DNA from: Streptomyces hyderabadensis
Lineage (GTDB): Bacteria > Actinomycetota > Actinomycetes > Streptomycetales > Streptomycetaceae
NCBI RefSeq assembly: GCF_020404845.1
Contig: NZ_JAIOJZ010000007.1
Span: forward strand, 1-64,000
Direction of reading: 5' to 3'
Length of the DNA stretch: 64,000 nt
The notes under the pieces were generated by a model. It did no database searches. It was not told the DNA's origin and worked only from the letters and a program-made list of their open reading frames with translations. Shown here piece after piece: positions 50,940 to 61,313 of the stretch; the first letter of the stretch is position 1; each line of letters starts with the position of its first letter. The translations under genes were made by a program, and so were the position numbers.

Positions 50940-51701
50940 ATGGCACAGCAAGCGACGCCGGTCCGTCGGGCCCGGCTGGGGCGGACGCTCGGTCCGGAGG
51001 GGACGGCGGTGAGCGGTGTGGTGCTGCTGCTTCCCGAGGGCGACGAGGTGTCCGACCGCAGGCCCTCCGCGCTGCTCGCGGCCGCGTCCGTGCGCGCGTT
51101 GGGGCGCAGGCTGGCACGCGCGGGCCGGGAGGAGGGGCTGGCCACGCACGTCGTGCACTACCGCTACCGCGGCTGGAACGGCGCCGAGGCGCACCTGGCC
51201 CGGGACGCCGAGTGGGCCGCCGACGAGGCGGTACGGCGCTACGGCGACGTACCGGTCTGCCTGGCCGGCGTCGGCATGGGCGGCCGGGCGGCGTTGCGGG
51301 CGGCCGGGCACGAGGCCGTCAACTCGGCGCTGGCGATCGCCCCTTGGCTGCCGGAGGACGACGTGGCCGCGCCACCCGAACCGGTGAAGCAGCTCGCCGG
51401 GCGCCAGGTGCTGATCGTGCACGGCACCAACGACGGGCGCAGCGACCCGGAGTTGTCCTTCCGGCTCGCCTCCCGGGCGAAGAAGGCGAACCGCGGCGTG
51501 TGCCGGTTCGAGGTGCACTCCGACGGCCACGGGCTGCGGCAGTACCGGGACGAGGTCGCCGCGCTGGCCGAGGACTTCGTGCTGGGCGTGCTGTTCGGGC
51601 AGTCCTTCTCGCGCCCGGTGGAGGACGCCCTGGCCGCTCCCCCGCCGCTGGGGCTGCGGATGCCGCTGGCGGCGGGGTTCGGGAAGTCGTTGCGGCGGTA
51701 G
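50940..51701 (+). CDS. Alpha/beta-hydrolase-like protein, nucleophile altered
   Basis: 253 aa. Alpha/beta-hydrolase strands can be followed (VVLLLPEGDEV, VHYRYRGWNG, VPVCLAGVGMGGRAAL, VLIVHGTNDGRSDP, HSDGHGL). At the nucleophile elbow the consensus G-x-S-x-G reads GVGMG, so Ser is replaced by Gly. The Asp and His of the late motifs remain. Its use as a classic hydrolase is therefore doubtful. The Met at the start may be leaderless. It shares a short upstream region with the divergent add gene. Confidence 0.82.
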   Translation: MAQQATPVRRARLGRTLGPEGTAVSGVVLLLPEGDEVSDRRPSALLAAASVRALGRRLARAGREEGLATHVVHYRYRGWNGAEAHLARDAEWAADEAVRRYGDVPVCLAGVGMGGRAALRAAGHEAVNSALAIAPWLPEDDVAAPPEPVKQLAGRQVLIVHGTNDGRSDPELSFRLASRAKKANRGVCRFEVHSDGHGLRQYRDEVAALAEDFVLGVLFGQSFSRPVEDALAAPPPLGLRMPLAAGFGKSLRR

Positions 51702-51744
51702 CGCGCCCTCGGCCGCGAGGCCCGCACGCCCTTCACCGTGTGGT

Positions 51745-52698
51745 TCAGGACGGCAGCAGGCTGCCCCGCCGCGACAGCAGGAACCTCTTGAACGCCGCCA
51801 CCGGCGGGGTGTCCGTGCGGCCCGCCAGCCAGGCCACGCCGATCTCGCGGGCGGCGCGCGGGGCCGTGACCGTCAGTTCCGCCACGCCGGGCCGGGGCAC
51901 GGCGGGCGGCGGCAGCAGGGCGACGCCGAGCCCGGCGGCGACCAGGCCGCGCAGCGTCTCCGCCTCCTCCCCCTCGAAGGCCACCTTGGGCCGGAAACCG
52001 GCCTCCCGGCACAGGGTGTCGGTGATGCGGCGCAGTCCGTAGCCGGGCTCCAGGGTCACGAAGTTCTCGTCGGCGGCCTCGGCGAGGCGGATCCGCCTGC
52101 GGCCGGCCAGGGCGTGGTCGGCCGGGACGACCAGGCGCAGCTTCTGCTCGTCGAGGCGGCGGGCGACCAGGTCGGGCGCGTCGGGCACCGGGGAGGTCAG
52201 GCACAGGTCCAGCTCTCCCGCGCGCAGCCGCTCCAGCATGGCCTCGCCGTAGTTCTGCACGAGGCTGAAGCGGACCCGGGGGTGGTCGGCGCGGAAGGCG
52301 TGCAGCAGGCCGGGGACGGTCTCGGCGCCCATGGTGTGCAGGAAGCCGAAGGCGACCTTGCCGGTGGCCGGGTCGGCGTCCGCGCGGACCTCGTCGGCGG
52401 CGCGCTCGACCTCGGCCAGGGCGCGTTCCACGGAGCCGAGGAAGGTGCGCCCGGCGACGGTCAGCGCCAGGGTGCGGCCGCGGCGCACGAACAGGTCGAC
52501 GCCGAGGTCCTCCTCCAGCCGGACGAGGGCGCGCGAGAGGGTCGACTGGGGGACGTTCATCTCCTGGGCGGCCCGGGTGACGTGCTCGGTGCGGGCCACA
52601 CCGGCGAAGTGTGCGAGGCGCGGCGCGAGCAGCGCGACGATGTCTTCCGTGTCACCGGACGGTGACAGGCGGGGCCGTGAGCTTGACTGATGCACCAT
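51745..52698 (-). CDS. LysR-family transcriptional regulator
   Basis: 317 aa from the ATG at 52698; an ATG at 52716 would add six residues. Winged helix-turn-helix (HFAGVARTEHVTRAAQEMNVPQSTLSRALVRLEEDLGVDLFVRRGR) and type 2 periplasmic-binding effector domain (AFGFLHTMGAETVPGLL, VAFEGEEAETLRGLVAAGLGVALLP). It is divergent from the MFS gene 63 bp away, the usual sign that it controls that exporter. Ligand unknown. Confidence 0.92.
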   Translation of the reverse strand: MVHQSSSRPRLSPSGDTEDIVALLAPRLAHFAGVARTEHVTRAAQEMNVPQSTLSRALVRLEEDLGVDLFVRRGRTLALTVAGRTFLGSVERALAEVERAADEVRADADPATGKVAFGFLHTMGAETVPGLLHAFRADHPRVRFSLVQNYGEAMLERLRAGELDLCLTSPVPDAPDLVARRLDEQKLRLVVPADHALAGRRRIRLAEAADENFVTLEPGYGLRRITDTLCREAGFRPKVAFEGEEAETLRGLVAAGLGVALLPPPAVPRPGVAELTVTAPRAAREIGVAWLAGRTDTPPVAAFKRFLLSRRGSLLPS

Positions 52699-52761
52699 GG
52701 GAACGATTATGGCCATTCCATGCATTGGACGGATGAGTAAGGGGCTTCGTACCGTCGTGGC

Positions 52762-54063
52762 ATGACTCCCGCCGATACCGGGGCGTCCACCGTCGTGGAC
52801 GCCGCTTCCGCCGCCTCCGCCGTGTCCGACACCCCCGACTCGCGCATGACCCCGGGCGGTCCCGGCTACCGCCGGATGAGCTTCGCGCTGTTCCTGGCGG
52901 GCGTCGCCACCTTCGCACTCCTCTACTCCACCCAGGCCCTGCTGCCGCTGATCTCCGGCGACCTGGGCGTCACGGCGAGCGACGCCAGCTGGACGGTGGC
53001 CGCCGCCACCGGTGGCCTCGCGGTGTTCGTACTGCCGATGAGCGCGCTGTCGGAGCGGTTCGGACGGCGCACGGTCATGACGGCCTCGCTGGCGGTCGCG
53101 GTGACCGTCGGGCTCCTGGTGCCCTTCGCGCCCTCGCTGCCCGCGCTGGTGGCGCTGCGGGCGGTGCAGGGCGCGGCGCTGGCCGGGCTGCCGGCCTCGG
53201 CGACGGCGTACCTCGCGGAGGAGGTCCGGCCGCGGGCGCTGGTCACCGCGATCGGCCTGTTCGTCGCGGGCAACAGCGTCGGCGGGATGAGCGGCCGGGT
53301 CATCACCGGCTGGGTCGCCCAGGAGTGGGGCTGGCGGGTCGCGGTCGGGGCCATCGGCCTGGTCGCGGTGGCCTGCGCGGTGGCCTTCCGGCTGCTGCTG
53401 CCGGCGCCGAGGCACTTCACGCCGGGCTCGCTGCGCCCCCGGGTCCTGGTCCGCACGGTCCGCGACCACCTGGCCAATCCGCTGCTGCGCCGCCTGTACG
53501 CGATCGGCGCGCTGTTCATGACGGTGTTCGGCGGCGTCTACACGGTGATCGGCTACCGGCTGACCGAGGCGCCGTTCTCGCTGCCGCAGGGTCTGATCGG
53601 CTCGATCTTCCTGGTCTACCTGGTGGGCACGGTCTCGGCCTCGACGGCGGGCCGTCTGGTGGGCCGCCTGGGCCGCCGCGGGGCGCTCTACCTGGGCGCG
53701 GGGACGACGGCGGCGGGCCTGCTGCTGTCCCTGGCGCCGTCGCTGCCGCTGGTCCTGCTCGGCCTGGTGCTGATCACGGCGGGCTTCTTCGCCGGGCACG
53801 CGGTGGCCTCCTCGGCGGTCGGCAAGACCGCCCAGCACGGCCGCGCCCAGGCCTCGGCGCTCTACCAGTCCGCCTACTACGTGGGCTCCAGCGCGGGCAG
53901 CACGGTCGGCGCGGTGGCCTTCCACTCCGGCGGCTGGGCCGGGACGGTCGGGGTGGGGGTGCTGGCGGTGCTGGGCGTCGTGGTGATCACGGTCTCCGGA
54001 TCACTGGCGGCCCGTCGGCAGGTCGGCGACGCGCCGGTCAAGGCGCTGAGTGTGTCCCGCTGA
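52762..54063 (+). CDS. MFS transporter
   Basis: 433 aa with 12 hydrophobic segments after a 37-residue Ala/Thr/Asp N-terminus. The MFS signature between helices 2 and 3 reads SALSERFGRRTVMTA, and helix 5 carries AGNSVGGMSGRVITGW, typical of drug:H+ antiporter-like permeases of the YnfM type. It should export a small compound, with LysR control from the divergent gene. Substrate unknown. It ends with no clear terminator before the sigma-factor gene. Confidence 0.9.
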   Translation: MTPADTGASTVVDAASAASAVSDTPDSRMTPGGPGYRRMSFALFLAGVATFALLYSTQALLPLISGDLGVTASDASWTVAAATGGLAVFVLPMSALSERFGRRTVMTASLAVAVTVGLLVPFAPSLPALVALRAVQGAALAGLPASATAYLAEEVRPRALVTAIGLFVAGNSVGGMSGRVITGWVAQEWGWRVAVGAIGLVAVACAVAFRLLLPAPRHFTPGSLRPRVLVRTVRDHLANPLLRRLYAIGALFMTVFGGVYTVIGYRLTEAPFSLPQGLIGSIFLVYLVGTVSASTAGRLVGRLGRRGALYLGAGTTAAGLLLSLAPSLPLVLLGLVLITAGFFAGHAVASSAVGKTAQHGRAQASALYQSAYYVGSSAGSTVGAVAFHSGGWAGTVGVGVLAVLGVVVITVSGSLAARRQVGDAPVKALSVSR

Positions 54064-54190
54064 GGTTTCCCAGCCCTCGTTGACCTGCGCGTTCATTGAC
54101 TGCACAGGCCATTGTCAGTCCCCTGCGGTAGCTTCCGAAGTGCGAGGCGCGAAGACGCGCACGACGGGACGCCACAGGGGTGGGTGGACG

Positions 54191-55195
54191 ATGACCAACG
54201 GCACCGTGACGACGGAGCTGGACTCCGCGCTGGAGAAGCACCGGCCCGAGCTGACGGGGTACTGCTACCGGATGCTCGGTTCCTCCTTCGAGGCCGAGGA
54301 CGCGGTGCAGGACACACTGGTCCGCGCCTGGCGGAGCTACGACAAGTTCGAGGGCCGCTCCAGCCTGCGCTCGTGGCTGTACCGGATCGCGACCAACGTC
54401 TGCCTGGACATGCTGACCGCGGGCAACAAGCGGGCGCGTCCGATGGACCTGACGGAGGCGACCCCGCTCGCCCAGGCCGCCCTGTCCCCCCGCCCGGACC
54501 ACACCTGGCTGGAGCCGATGCCCGACGCCCGGGTGCTGCCGCAGACCGCCGACCCGGCCGAGGCGGCGGTCGCCAAGGAGTCCGTGCGGCTCGCCTTCAT
54601 GGCCGCCCTGCAGCAGCTGCCGCCCAAGCAGCGTGCGGTGCTGATCCTGCGCGAGGTGCTGGCGTGGAAGGCGAGCGAGGTCGCCGAGCTGCTGGGCACC
54701 TCGGTCGCCTCGGTCAACAGCGCGCTGCAGCGCGCCCGCGCGACGCTCGCCGAGCGGGCGGACCGGGGGGCCGACGCGGCGGTCTCCGACCCGCTGGACG
54801 AGGAGCAGCAGAAGCTCCTGGAGCGCTATGTCGCCGCCTTCGAGGGGTACGACATGACGGCGCTGACCGCGCTGTTGCACGAGGACGCGGTGATGACGAT
54901 GCCGCCGTTCGACCTGTGGCTGGCCGGTCCGGCGGACATCACGGGTTTCATGACCACGCTCGGCGCCGCGTGCGCCGGTTCCCGGCTGCTGCCGGTCCAG
55001 GCCAACGGGCTGCCGGCCTTCGCGCACTACAAGCCGGACCCGGAGGCGGGCGGCTTCGCGCCGTGGGCGGTCCAGGTGCTGGAGATCTCAGACGGCCGCA
55101 TCACCGGGTTCCACTGCTTCCTCGACACCAAGCGGTGGTTCCCGCTGTTCGACCTGCCGCTCCGTCTCGAAGCGGAGGCCGACGAGGTCCAGTAG
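54191..55195 (+). CDS. ECF sigma factor with SnoaL-like C-terminal domain
   Basis: 334 aa. Sigma region 2 (LTGYCYRMLGSSFEAEDAVQDTLVRAWRSYDKFEGRSSLRSWLYRIATNVCLDML) and region 4 (LPPKQRAVLILREVLAWKASEVAELLGTSVASVNSALQRARATLAER). They are followed by a SnoaL/NTF2-like extension (YVAAFEGYDMTALTALLHEDAVMTMPPFDLWLAGPADITGFM). Such extensions in SigG/SigJ-like groups of ECF factors modulate activity in place of a separate anti-sigma factor. The last 108 bp overlap a STAS gene on the other strand. Confidence 0.9.
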   Translation: MTNGTVTTELDSALEKHRPELTGYCYRMLGSSFEAEDAVQDTLVRAWRSYDKFEGRSSLRSWLYRIATNVCLDMLTAGNKRARPMDLTEATPLAQAALSPRPDHTWLEPMPDARVLPQTADPAEAAVAKESVRLAFMAALQQLPPKQRAVLILREVLAWKASEVAELLGTSVASVNSALQRARATLAERADRGADAAVSDPLDEEQQKLLERYVAAFEGYDMTALTALLHEDAVMTMPPFDLWLAGPADITGFMTTLGAACAGSRLLPVQANGLPAFAHYKPDPEAGGFAPWAVQVLEISDGRITGFHCFLDTKRWFPLFDLPLRLEAEADEVQ

Positions 55196-55474
55196 GGCGT
55201 GCAGGGCCGGATCGGGGTCGCGCAGTCTGATCCGGCCCCCGGCCCGCCGGGCGGTGAGTTCCAGCCGGGCCAGCAGGTCGACGACGCCGAGCCCGGGCGG
55301 TCCGAGACCGCCGACGTCGCAGACGACCACCCCGGCCCGGGTGGTTTCCAGCAGCGCGCGCACCTCGTCGCAGAACCGGGGCGTCTCCCCTCGGGAGACG
55401 GGCCCCGGCAGCACGAGTACGGCGGGTGTCACGGCGTCCACGTGCGGTAGACCCGGCGGGCCGGCGGAACTCAT
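55088..55474 (-). CDS. STAS-domain protein overlapping the sigma gene
   Basis: 128 aa from the ATG at 55474. STAS fold: PAVLVLPGPVSRGETPRFCDEVRALLETTRAGVVVCDVGGLGPPGLGVVDLLARLELTARRAGGRIRLRD. The usual phosphorylated Ser after DVG/DxS reads G-L-G, so phospho-control may be absent. STAS proteins act as anti-anti-sigma factors or as ligand-binding modules. The gene runs opposite to the sigma factor and shares 108 bp with it. Coding evidence for the last 36 residues is weaker because that stretch is antisense. Confidence 0.72.
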   Translation of the reverse strand: MSSAGPPGLPHVDAVTPAVLVLPGPVSRGETPRFCDEVRALLETTRAGVVVCDVGGLGPPGLGVVDLLARLELTARRAGGRIRLRDPDPALHALLDLVGLRFETERQVEQREPPLGVEEAVEPGDAAV

Positions 55475-55608
55475 CGGTGCCGGGGCCGTCGGGGATCACA
55501 TTGACCTGCGCGTGCCCTCCAGCAGAGGGTTCGCTGTATGCCCCACATACCCGGTCCCGTATCCGCCGCGCCGCCCGGCACCCGCCGCTCCGTGCGTGAG
55601 GGGGCGCC

Positions 55609-56529
55609 GTGCAGGGGGTGCTGACCGGGTTCGCGGTCATCGCGGTGGTGATCGGGGTCGGCTATCTGCTCGGCCTGCGTGGCCACCTCGGTCCCCAGGG
55701 CCGCGAGGTGCTGACCAAGCTGGCCTTCCACGTGGCCTCCCCGGCCCTGCTGTTCACCACCCTCGCGACGGCCGATCTGTCGGTGGTCTTCTCCGCCCGG
55801 CTGCTGGTGACGGCGCTGTCCACGGTGGCGGTGGCCGGCGCGTTCGTCGCGGTGGGCGTCGCACGGGGCTGGGGCGTGGGCCGTACGACGATCGGCGCGC
55901 TCTGCTCCGGCTACGTCAACTCCGGCAACCTCGGCATCCCGATCGCCGTGTACGTCCTGGGCGACGCCTCGCTGGTGGCGCCGGTGCTGCTGTTCCAGCT
56001 GGTGCTGGTGACGCCGGTGGCGGTGACGATCCTGGACCTGTCGCGCGGGGGCGCGCAGGGCTCCCTGTGGCGGCGGCTGCTGACGCCGCTGCGCAATCCG
56101 ATCGCGCTGGGTTCGCTCGCCGGGGTCGCGGTGGCCGCGAGCGGCTTCGAGGTGCCGGACGCGGTCATGGACCCGGTGACGTTGATCGGCAACATGTCGG
56201 TCCCGGCGGTGCTGCTGGCCTTCGGCATCGGCCTGTGCGGCTCCACGATGCCGCTGCGGGGCGCGGAGCGGCGGCCGGTGCTGCTCGCGGTCGCGCTGAA
56301 GGCGGTGGGCCAGCCCGCGGTGGCCTGGGCGCTGGCGTCGGGAGTCTTCGGCCTGCGGGGCCCCCAACTCCTCGACGTGGTGGTGACGTCGGCCCTCCCG
56401 GCCGCGCAGAACCTGTACACGTACGCGTCGACCTACGGGGTGGGCGAGCGCCTGGCCCGCGACGCGATCCTGGTCTCGACGGTGGTGTCGGTGCCGGTGC
56501 TGGTGGGGGTGGCAGCGGTTCTCGGGTGA
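55609..56529 (+). CDS. AEC-family permease
   Basis: 306 aa with a GTG start. About ten hydrophobic helices with the auxin efflux carrier pattern: LAFHVASPALLFTTLA, GYVNSGNLGIPIAVYVLGD (the family's N-x-G-N-x-G), RNPIALGSLAGV and ALPAAQNLYTYASTYG. Probably a secondary transporter of organic acids or amino-acid derivatives. No regulatory gene adjacent points to a substrate. Confidence 0.9.
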   Translation: MQGVLTGFAVIAVVIGVGYLLGLRGHLGPQGREVLTKLAFHVASPALLFTTLATADLSVVFSARLLVTALSTVAVAGAFVAVGVARGWGVGRTTIGALCSGYVNSGNLGIPIAVYVLGDASLVAPVLLFQLVLVTPVAVTILDLSRGGAQGSLWRRLLTPLRNPIALGSLAGVAVAASGFEVPDAVMDPVTLIGNMSVPAVLLAFGIGLCGSTMPLRGAERRPVLLAVALKAVGQPAVAWALASGVFGLRGPQLLDVVVTSALPAAQNLYTYASTYGVGERLARDAILVSTVVSVPVLVGVAAVLG

Positions 56530-56530
56530 G

Positions 56531-57115
56531 TCAGGCCTCGGGAAACTCGCCGGTGTCGATGGTCAGGTCGAAGGGTGCGGGGAGCTTGAGGGGGTCGCCG
56601 AACTTCGCGGCGCTCAGCACCCGGTAGACATCACCCTTCGGTTCGCCGTACAGCGTCGCGGTGGGGCCGCCGGGTGCCCAGCGGTCGACGAGGAGGTAGA
56701 GGGGGATCCCCGCGGTGGCGTAGGCGGCGGGCTTGCTGATGCGGTCGTGCCGGGCGTTGGACTTGGAGGTGACCTCGACGACGAGTTCCGCGAGGGCGGC
56801 GGGGATGTGGGTGTCGGACTCCGTGTGGTCCGGCAACTGCGTCACCACGAGATCCGGGATGAGCATCCCGAGGCGAGACGGCACCGAGAGCGCGAGGGTC
56901 TGATAGATCCCCCACCGGTCAGGGATCACCGCGTACAGACGGCGCTGAATGCGGTCGGTGATGTCATTGTGAGGCAGTCCCGGAGCTGGTGACACGGTGA
57001 TGATCCCCTCGATGATCTCCACCTTGCTGCCCTCGGGCCAATCCATCTCCTCCCAGAACCGGACGAGGTCGTCCCAGTTCTGTTCGGGCTCCTGGCTCAC
57101 GGTGAGTGCCCTCAT
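56531..57115 (-). CDS. Uma2-family (DUF820) restriction-endonuclease-fold protein
   Basis: 194 aa. PD-(D/E)xK-like core: YELIEG-equivalent VEIIEGIITVSPAP, PDLVV (acidic Asp), AELVVEVTSKSNARHDRISKPAAYATAGIPLYLLVDR (Glu and Lys/Asn in the E-x-K position). Uma2 proteins are very common in Streptomyces and have no settled function. Ends 2 bp from the convergent AEC gene; a hairpin at 57156–57189 separates it from deoA upstream. Confidence 0.88.
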   Translation of the reverse strand: MRALTVSQEPEQNWDDLVRFWEEMDWPEGSKVEIIEGIITVSPAPGLPHNDITDRIQRRLYAVIPDRWGIYQTLALSVPSRLGMLIPDLVVTQLPDHTESDTHIPAALAELVVEVTSKSNARHDRISKPAAYATAGIPLYLLVDRWAPGGPTATLYGEPKGDVYRVLSAAKFGDPLKLPAPFDLTIDTGEFPEA

Positions 57116-57155
57116 GGCGGTTCTCCTATCGGTGCGTCACCGATCCCAGCATGCC

Positions 57156-57189
57156 GAACGGGACCGGCACTGGTCTACCGATCCCGTTC
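57156..57189 (-). terminator. Hairpin after deoA
   Basis: GAACGGGA/TCCCGTTC, 8-bp stem with an 18-base loop that can pair further, 23 bp past the deoA stop on the minus strand. Confidence 0.5.
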
Positions 57190-57211
57190 ACCCGAAAGAT
57201 GAAACCCCAGG

Positions 57212-58495
<1,284 letters not shown>

Positions 58496-58528
58496 GTCTG
58501 GCTCTTCCTAACGGGATTACGGGAGTTA

Positions 58529-58921
58529 CTACTTGGTGAGGTGCTCGGGACCGAAGGCCTGCGGGAGCATCCGGGACAGCGGGAGGATCCCCTCCGGCGT
58601 GTCGAGCAGGAGTTCCGGACCGCCGAACTCGTACAGCAGCTGCCGGCAGCGGCCGCAGGGGACGAGTACCTCGCCCTCGCCGTCGACGCAGGCGAAGTGC
58701 GTCAGCCGGCCCCCGCCGGTCAGCTGCAGCTGGGAGACCAGACCGCACTCGGCGCACAGGCCGATGCCGTAGCTGGCGTTCTCCACGTTGCAGCCGGTGA
58801 CGGTGCGGCCGTCGTCGACCAGGGCGGCGGCGCCCACGGCGTACCCGGAGTAGGGGGCGTAGGCCCGGGCCATCGCCTCCCGGGCCGCCGAGCGCAGCGC
58901 GCCCCAGTCGACGTCCGTCAT
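58529..58921 (-). CDS. cdd: Cytidine deaminase
   Basis: 130 aa, the tetrameric type length. Zinc motifs are AxE (CAECGLVSQL with the catalytic Glu) and PCGRC (two zinc Cys); YAPYSGYAVGAA and TGCNVENASYGIG match the substrate site. It converts cytidine and deoxycytidine to uridine and deoxyuridine, the substrates for DeoA. The ATG overlaps the permease stop (ATGA). Confidence 0.96.
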   Translation of the reverse strand: MTDVDWGALRSAAREAMARAYAPYSGYAVGAAALVDDGRTVTGCNVENASYGIGLCAECGLVSQLQLTGGGRLTHFACVDGEGEVLVPCGRCRQLLYEFGGPELLLDTPEGILPLSRMLPQAFGPEHLTK

Positions 58922-60192
58922 TTGCCCTGTCCCTTCCGGTACTGCATGCCGTCCGCCTTGGGCATCCGCAGCCGTTGCGCGGACAGCGCGAGGACGACCA
59001 GGGTGACGACGTACGGCGTGGCGGAGACGACCTGGTTGGGGACCTCGTTGGTGCCGGCGTACCAGGCGAAGACGAGGGCGCCGACGACGAAGGTGATCGC
59101 GGCCTTGACGTACTTCTTGCGGATCGCCAGCCAGATGGCGCCGGCGACCAGCAGCAGCGCGCCGAGCAGCAGCAGCGCGTGCACGTTGGCGGAGCCGCCG
59201 CGCAGGTTGAGGCTGTCGGTGTAGCCGAACAGGCCGGCGCCGATAGCGAGGCCGCCCGGCATCCAGTTGCCGAAGATCATCGCGGCGAGGCCGATGTAGC
59301 CGCGGCCGCTGGTCTGGCCCTCCAGGTAGAAGGGGTTGGCCACGATGGAGAGGAAGACACCGCCGAGGCCGGCCAGCCCGCCGGAGATGATCACGGCCAG
59401 GTACTTGTACTTGTAGACGTTGACGCCGAGGGACTCGGCGGCGACCGGGTTCTCGCCGCAGGAGCGCAGCCGCAGGCCGAACGGCGTGCGCCACAGGATC
59501 CACCAGGTGGCGGGGATCAGCGCGACCGCGATCAGGGTGAGCCAGGAGACGTCGGTGACCAGGCCGCCCAGCAGGCCCGCGATGTCCGAGACGAAGAACC
59601 AGTGCTGGTCGTTGAGGCTGTCCAGCCAGCCGGACAGGCCCGGGATCGAGAAGTGGCCGAGGGAGTCGACCGGCGGGGACTGCTTGGCCGAGCCGCCCTG
59701 GTGGCCCTCGAAGGCGAGCGGGGCGAGGTAGCGGGTGGCGCCGAGGGCGAGGATGTTGATGGCCACACCGGAGACGATGTGGTTGACGTTGAAGGTGATC
59801 GTCACGATGGCGTGCAGCAGGCCGCCGAGGCAGCCGCCGACGATGCCGACGAGCACGCCGGTCCACGGGCCCCACTGGAAGCCGGCCCAGGCACCGAACC
59901 AGGTGCCGAGGATCATCATGCCTTCGAGGCCGATGTTGACGACGCCCGCGCGCTCGGCCCACAGTCCGCCGAGACCGGCGAGGCCGATCGGCACGGCGAG
60001 CTGGAGCGCGGTGGACATCTGGCTGACGTTGGTGATGCCGTTGGCGCCGGTGATCAGGCGGACGATCGAGGTCAGCGCCAGGGCTCCGGCGATGACCAGG
60101 AGCAGCACGGGCCACGACATGCGGCGGCCGGCCGGTGGTGCGTGCTCCAGCGACGGCTGGTTGACGTCGGTCGCTGTGGTCGGAGCGGTCAT
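58918..60192 (-). CDS. Nucleoside ABC transporter permease (second)
   Basis: 424 aa. Branched-chain amino acid-type permease of the BMP/nucleoside (YufQ/NupQ-like) group. It has about ten helices, with GLAGLGGLWAERAGVVNIGLEGMMILGTW and FGLRLRSCGENPVAAESLGVNVYKYKYLAVIISGGLAGLGGVFL (the EAA-like coupling motif). It pairs with the permease at 60189. An ATG at 60192 overlaps that gene's stop (ATGA). The hydrophilic first 35 residues are specific to this group. Confidence 0.92.
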   Translation of the reverse strand: MTAPTTATDVNQPSLEHAPPAGRRMSWPVLLLVIAGALALTSIVRLITGANGITNVSQMSTALQLAVPIGLAGLGGLWAERAGVVNIGLEGMMILGTWFGAWAGFQWGPWTGVLVGIVGGCLGGLLHAIVTITFNVNHIVSGVAINILALGATRYLAPLAFEGHQGGSAKQSPPVDSLGHFSIPGLSGWLDSLNDQHWFFVSDIAGLLGGLVTDVSWLTLIAVALIPATWWILWRTPFGLRLRSCGENPVAAESLGVNVYKYKYLAVIISGGLAGLGGVFLSIVANPFYLEGQTSGRGYIGLAAMIFGNWMPGGLAIGAGLFGYTDSLNLRGGSANVHALLLLGALLLVAGAIWLAIRKKYVKAAITFVVGALVFAWYAGTNEVPNQVVSATPYVVTLVVLALSAQRLRMPKADGMQYRKGQGK

Positions 60193-61313
60193 CGGCCGGC
60201 CACCTCCTTCTTCGAGTTGTCGGTGGCGCCGAGGACGTGTCCGGCGGCCAGCTCCGCGCCCACCCGGCGCTGCTGGCGGCGCAGGCCCCACTCACGGACG
60301 GCCTCGTAGGAGACGACGACGGAGAGGACGATCAGGCCCTGCATGATGACCGCGATCTCCTTGTCGTACCCGTGGAAGTCCAGCTCGGGGCTGGCCTTGT
60401 CGAGCCAGGCCCACAGCAGGGCGGCGAAGGCGATGCCGACCGGGCTGTTGCGGCCGAGCAGGGCGATGCCGATGCCGAGGAAGCCGATGCCGGTGGGGAA
60501 GTTGAGGCTGTAGGTGTGGGTGTCGCCGAGCAGGATCGGCAGGCCCGCGAGGCCGGCGAGGCCGCCGGAGAGGAGCATCGCGGTGAGCACCATGCGCTTG
60601 GGGTCCACGCCGCTGGCCGCGGCGGCGGACTCGGAGGCGCCGGAGGCCCGCAGGTCGAAGCCGAAGCGGGTGCGGTTGAGGACCAGCCAGTAGCCGATGC
60701 CGAGGAGGACGGCGAGGATGACCAGGCCGTAGATCTCGCCGGCCGCGCCCATGTCGATGCCGGGGATCCAGCCGGACTCGTGCATCTCGCCGGTGGTGTT
60801 GTTGTTGCCGATCTTGACGCCGAAGACGTCGGGCAGCCACAGGTAGCCGATGACGGCGGTGGCGATGGAGTTGAGCATGATCGTCGCGACCACCTCGCTG
60901 ACGCCCCGGGTGATCTTCAGGACACCGGCGATGCCGGACCAGAAGGCGCCGGTGAGGACGGCGGTCAGCAGCAGCAGCGGGACCTGGAGGCCGGCCGGCA
61001 GGTTGGCGTGGGCGCCGACGATCGCGGCCATCATGGCGGCGAGCTGGTACTGGCCGTCGACGCCGATGTTGAAGAGGTTCATCCGGAAGCCGATGGCCAC
61101 CGCGAGGGCCGCGATGTAGTACATCGACGCCTGGTTGATGATCAGGACCTGGATGTCGGAGAACCCGGCCTGCTCGAACATGAGGGCGAACGGTTCGACC
61201 GGGTTCTTGCCCGAGGCGATCAGGACGATCGCGCTGAGCACGAAGGCCACGGCGAGCGCGATGACCGGTCCGGCCACCGCGAGGAGCACGCGCTCCTTGT
61301 CGAACTTCTTCAT
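60189..61313 (-). CDS. Nucleoside ABC transporter permease (first)
   Basis: 374 aa, NupP/YufP-like. Helices begin at residue 12 (VLLAVAGPVIALAVAFVLSAIVLIA), with FRMNLFNIGVDGQYQLAAMMAAIVG, ITRGVSEVVATIMLNSIATAVIGYL and FGFDLRASGASESAAAASGVDPKRMVLTAMLLSGGLAGLAG, the region that contacts the ATPase. It is translationally coupled: one base is shared with the ATPase stop, four with the next permease. Confidence 0.92.
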   Translation of the reverse strand: MKKFDKERVLLAVAGPVIALAVAFVLSAIVLIASGKNPVEPFALMFEQAGFSDIQVLIINQASMYYIAALAVAIGFRMNLFNIGVDGQYQLAAMMAAIVGAHANLPAGLQVPLLLLTAVLTGAFWSGIAGVLKITRGVSEVVATIMLNSIATAVIGYLWLPDVFGVKIGNNNTTGEMHESGWIPGIDMGAAGEIYGLVILAVLLGIGYWLVLNRTRFGFDLRASGASESAAAASGVDPKRMVLTAMLLSGGLAGLAGLPILLGDTHTYSLNFPTGIGFLGIGIALLGRNSPVGIAFAALLWAWLDKASPELDFHGYDKEIAVIMQGLIVLSVVVSYEAVREWGLRRQQRRVGAELAAGHVLGATDNSKKEVAGR

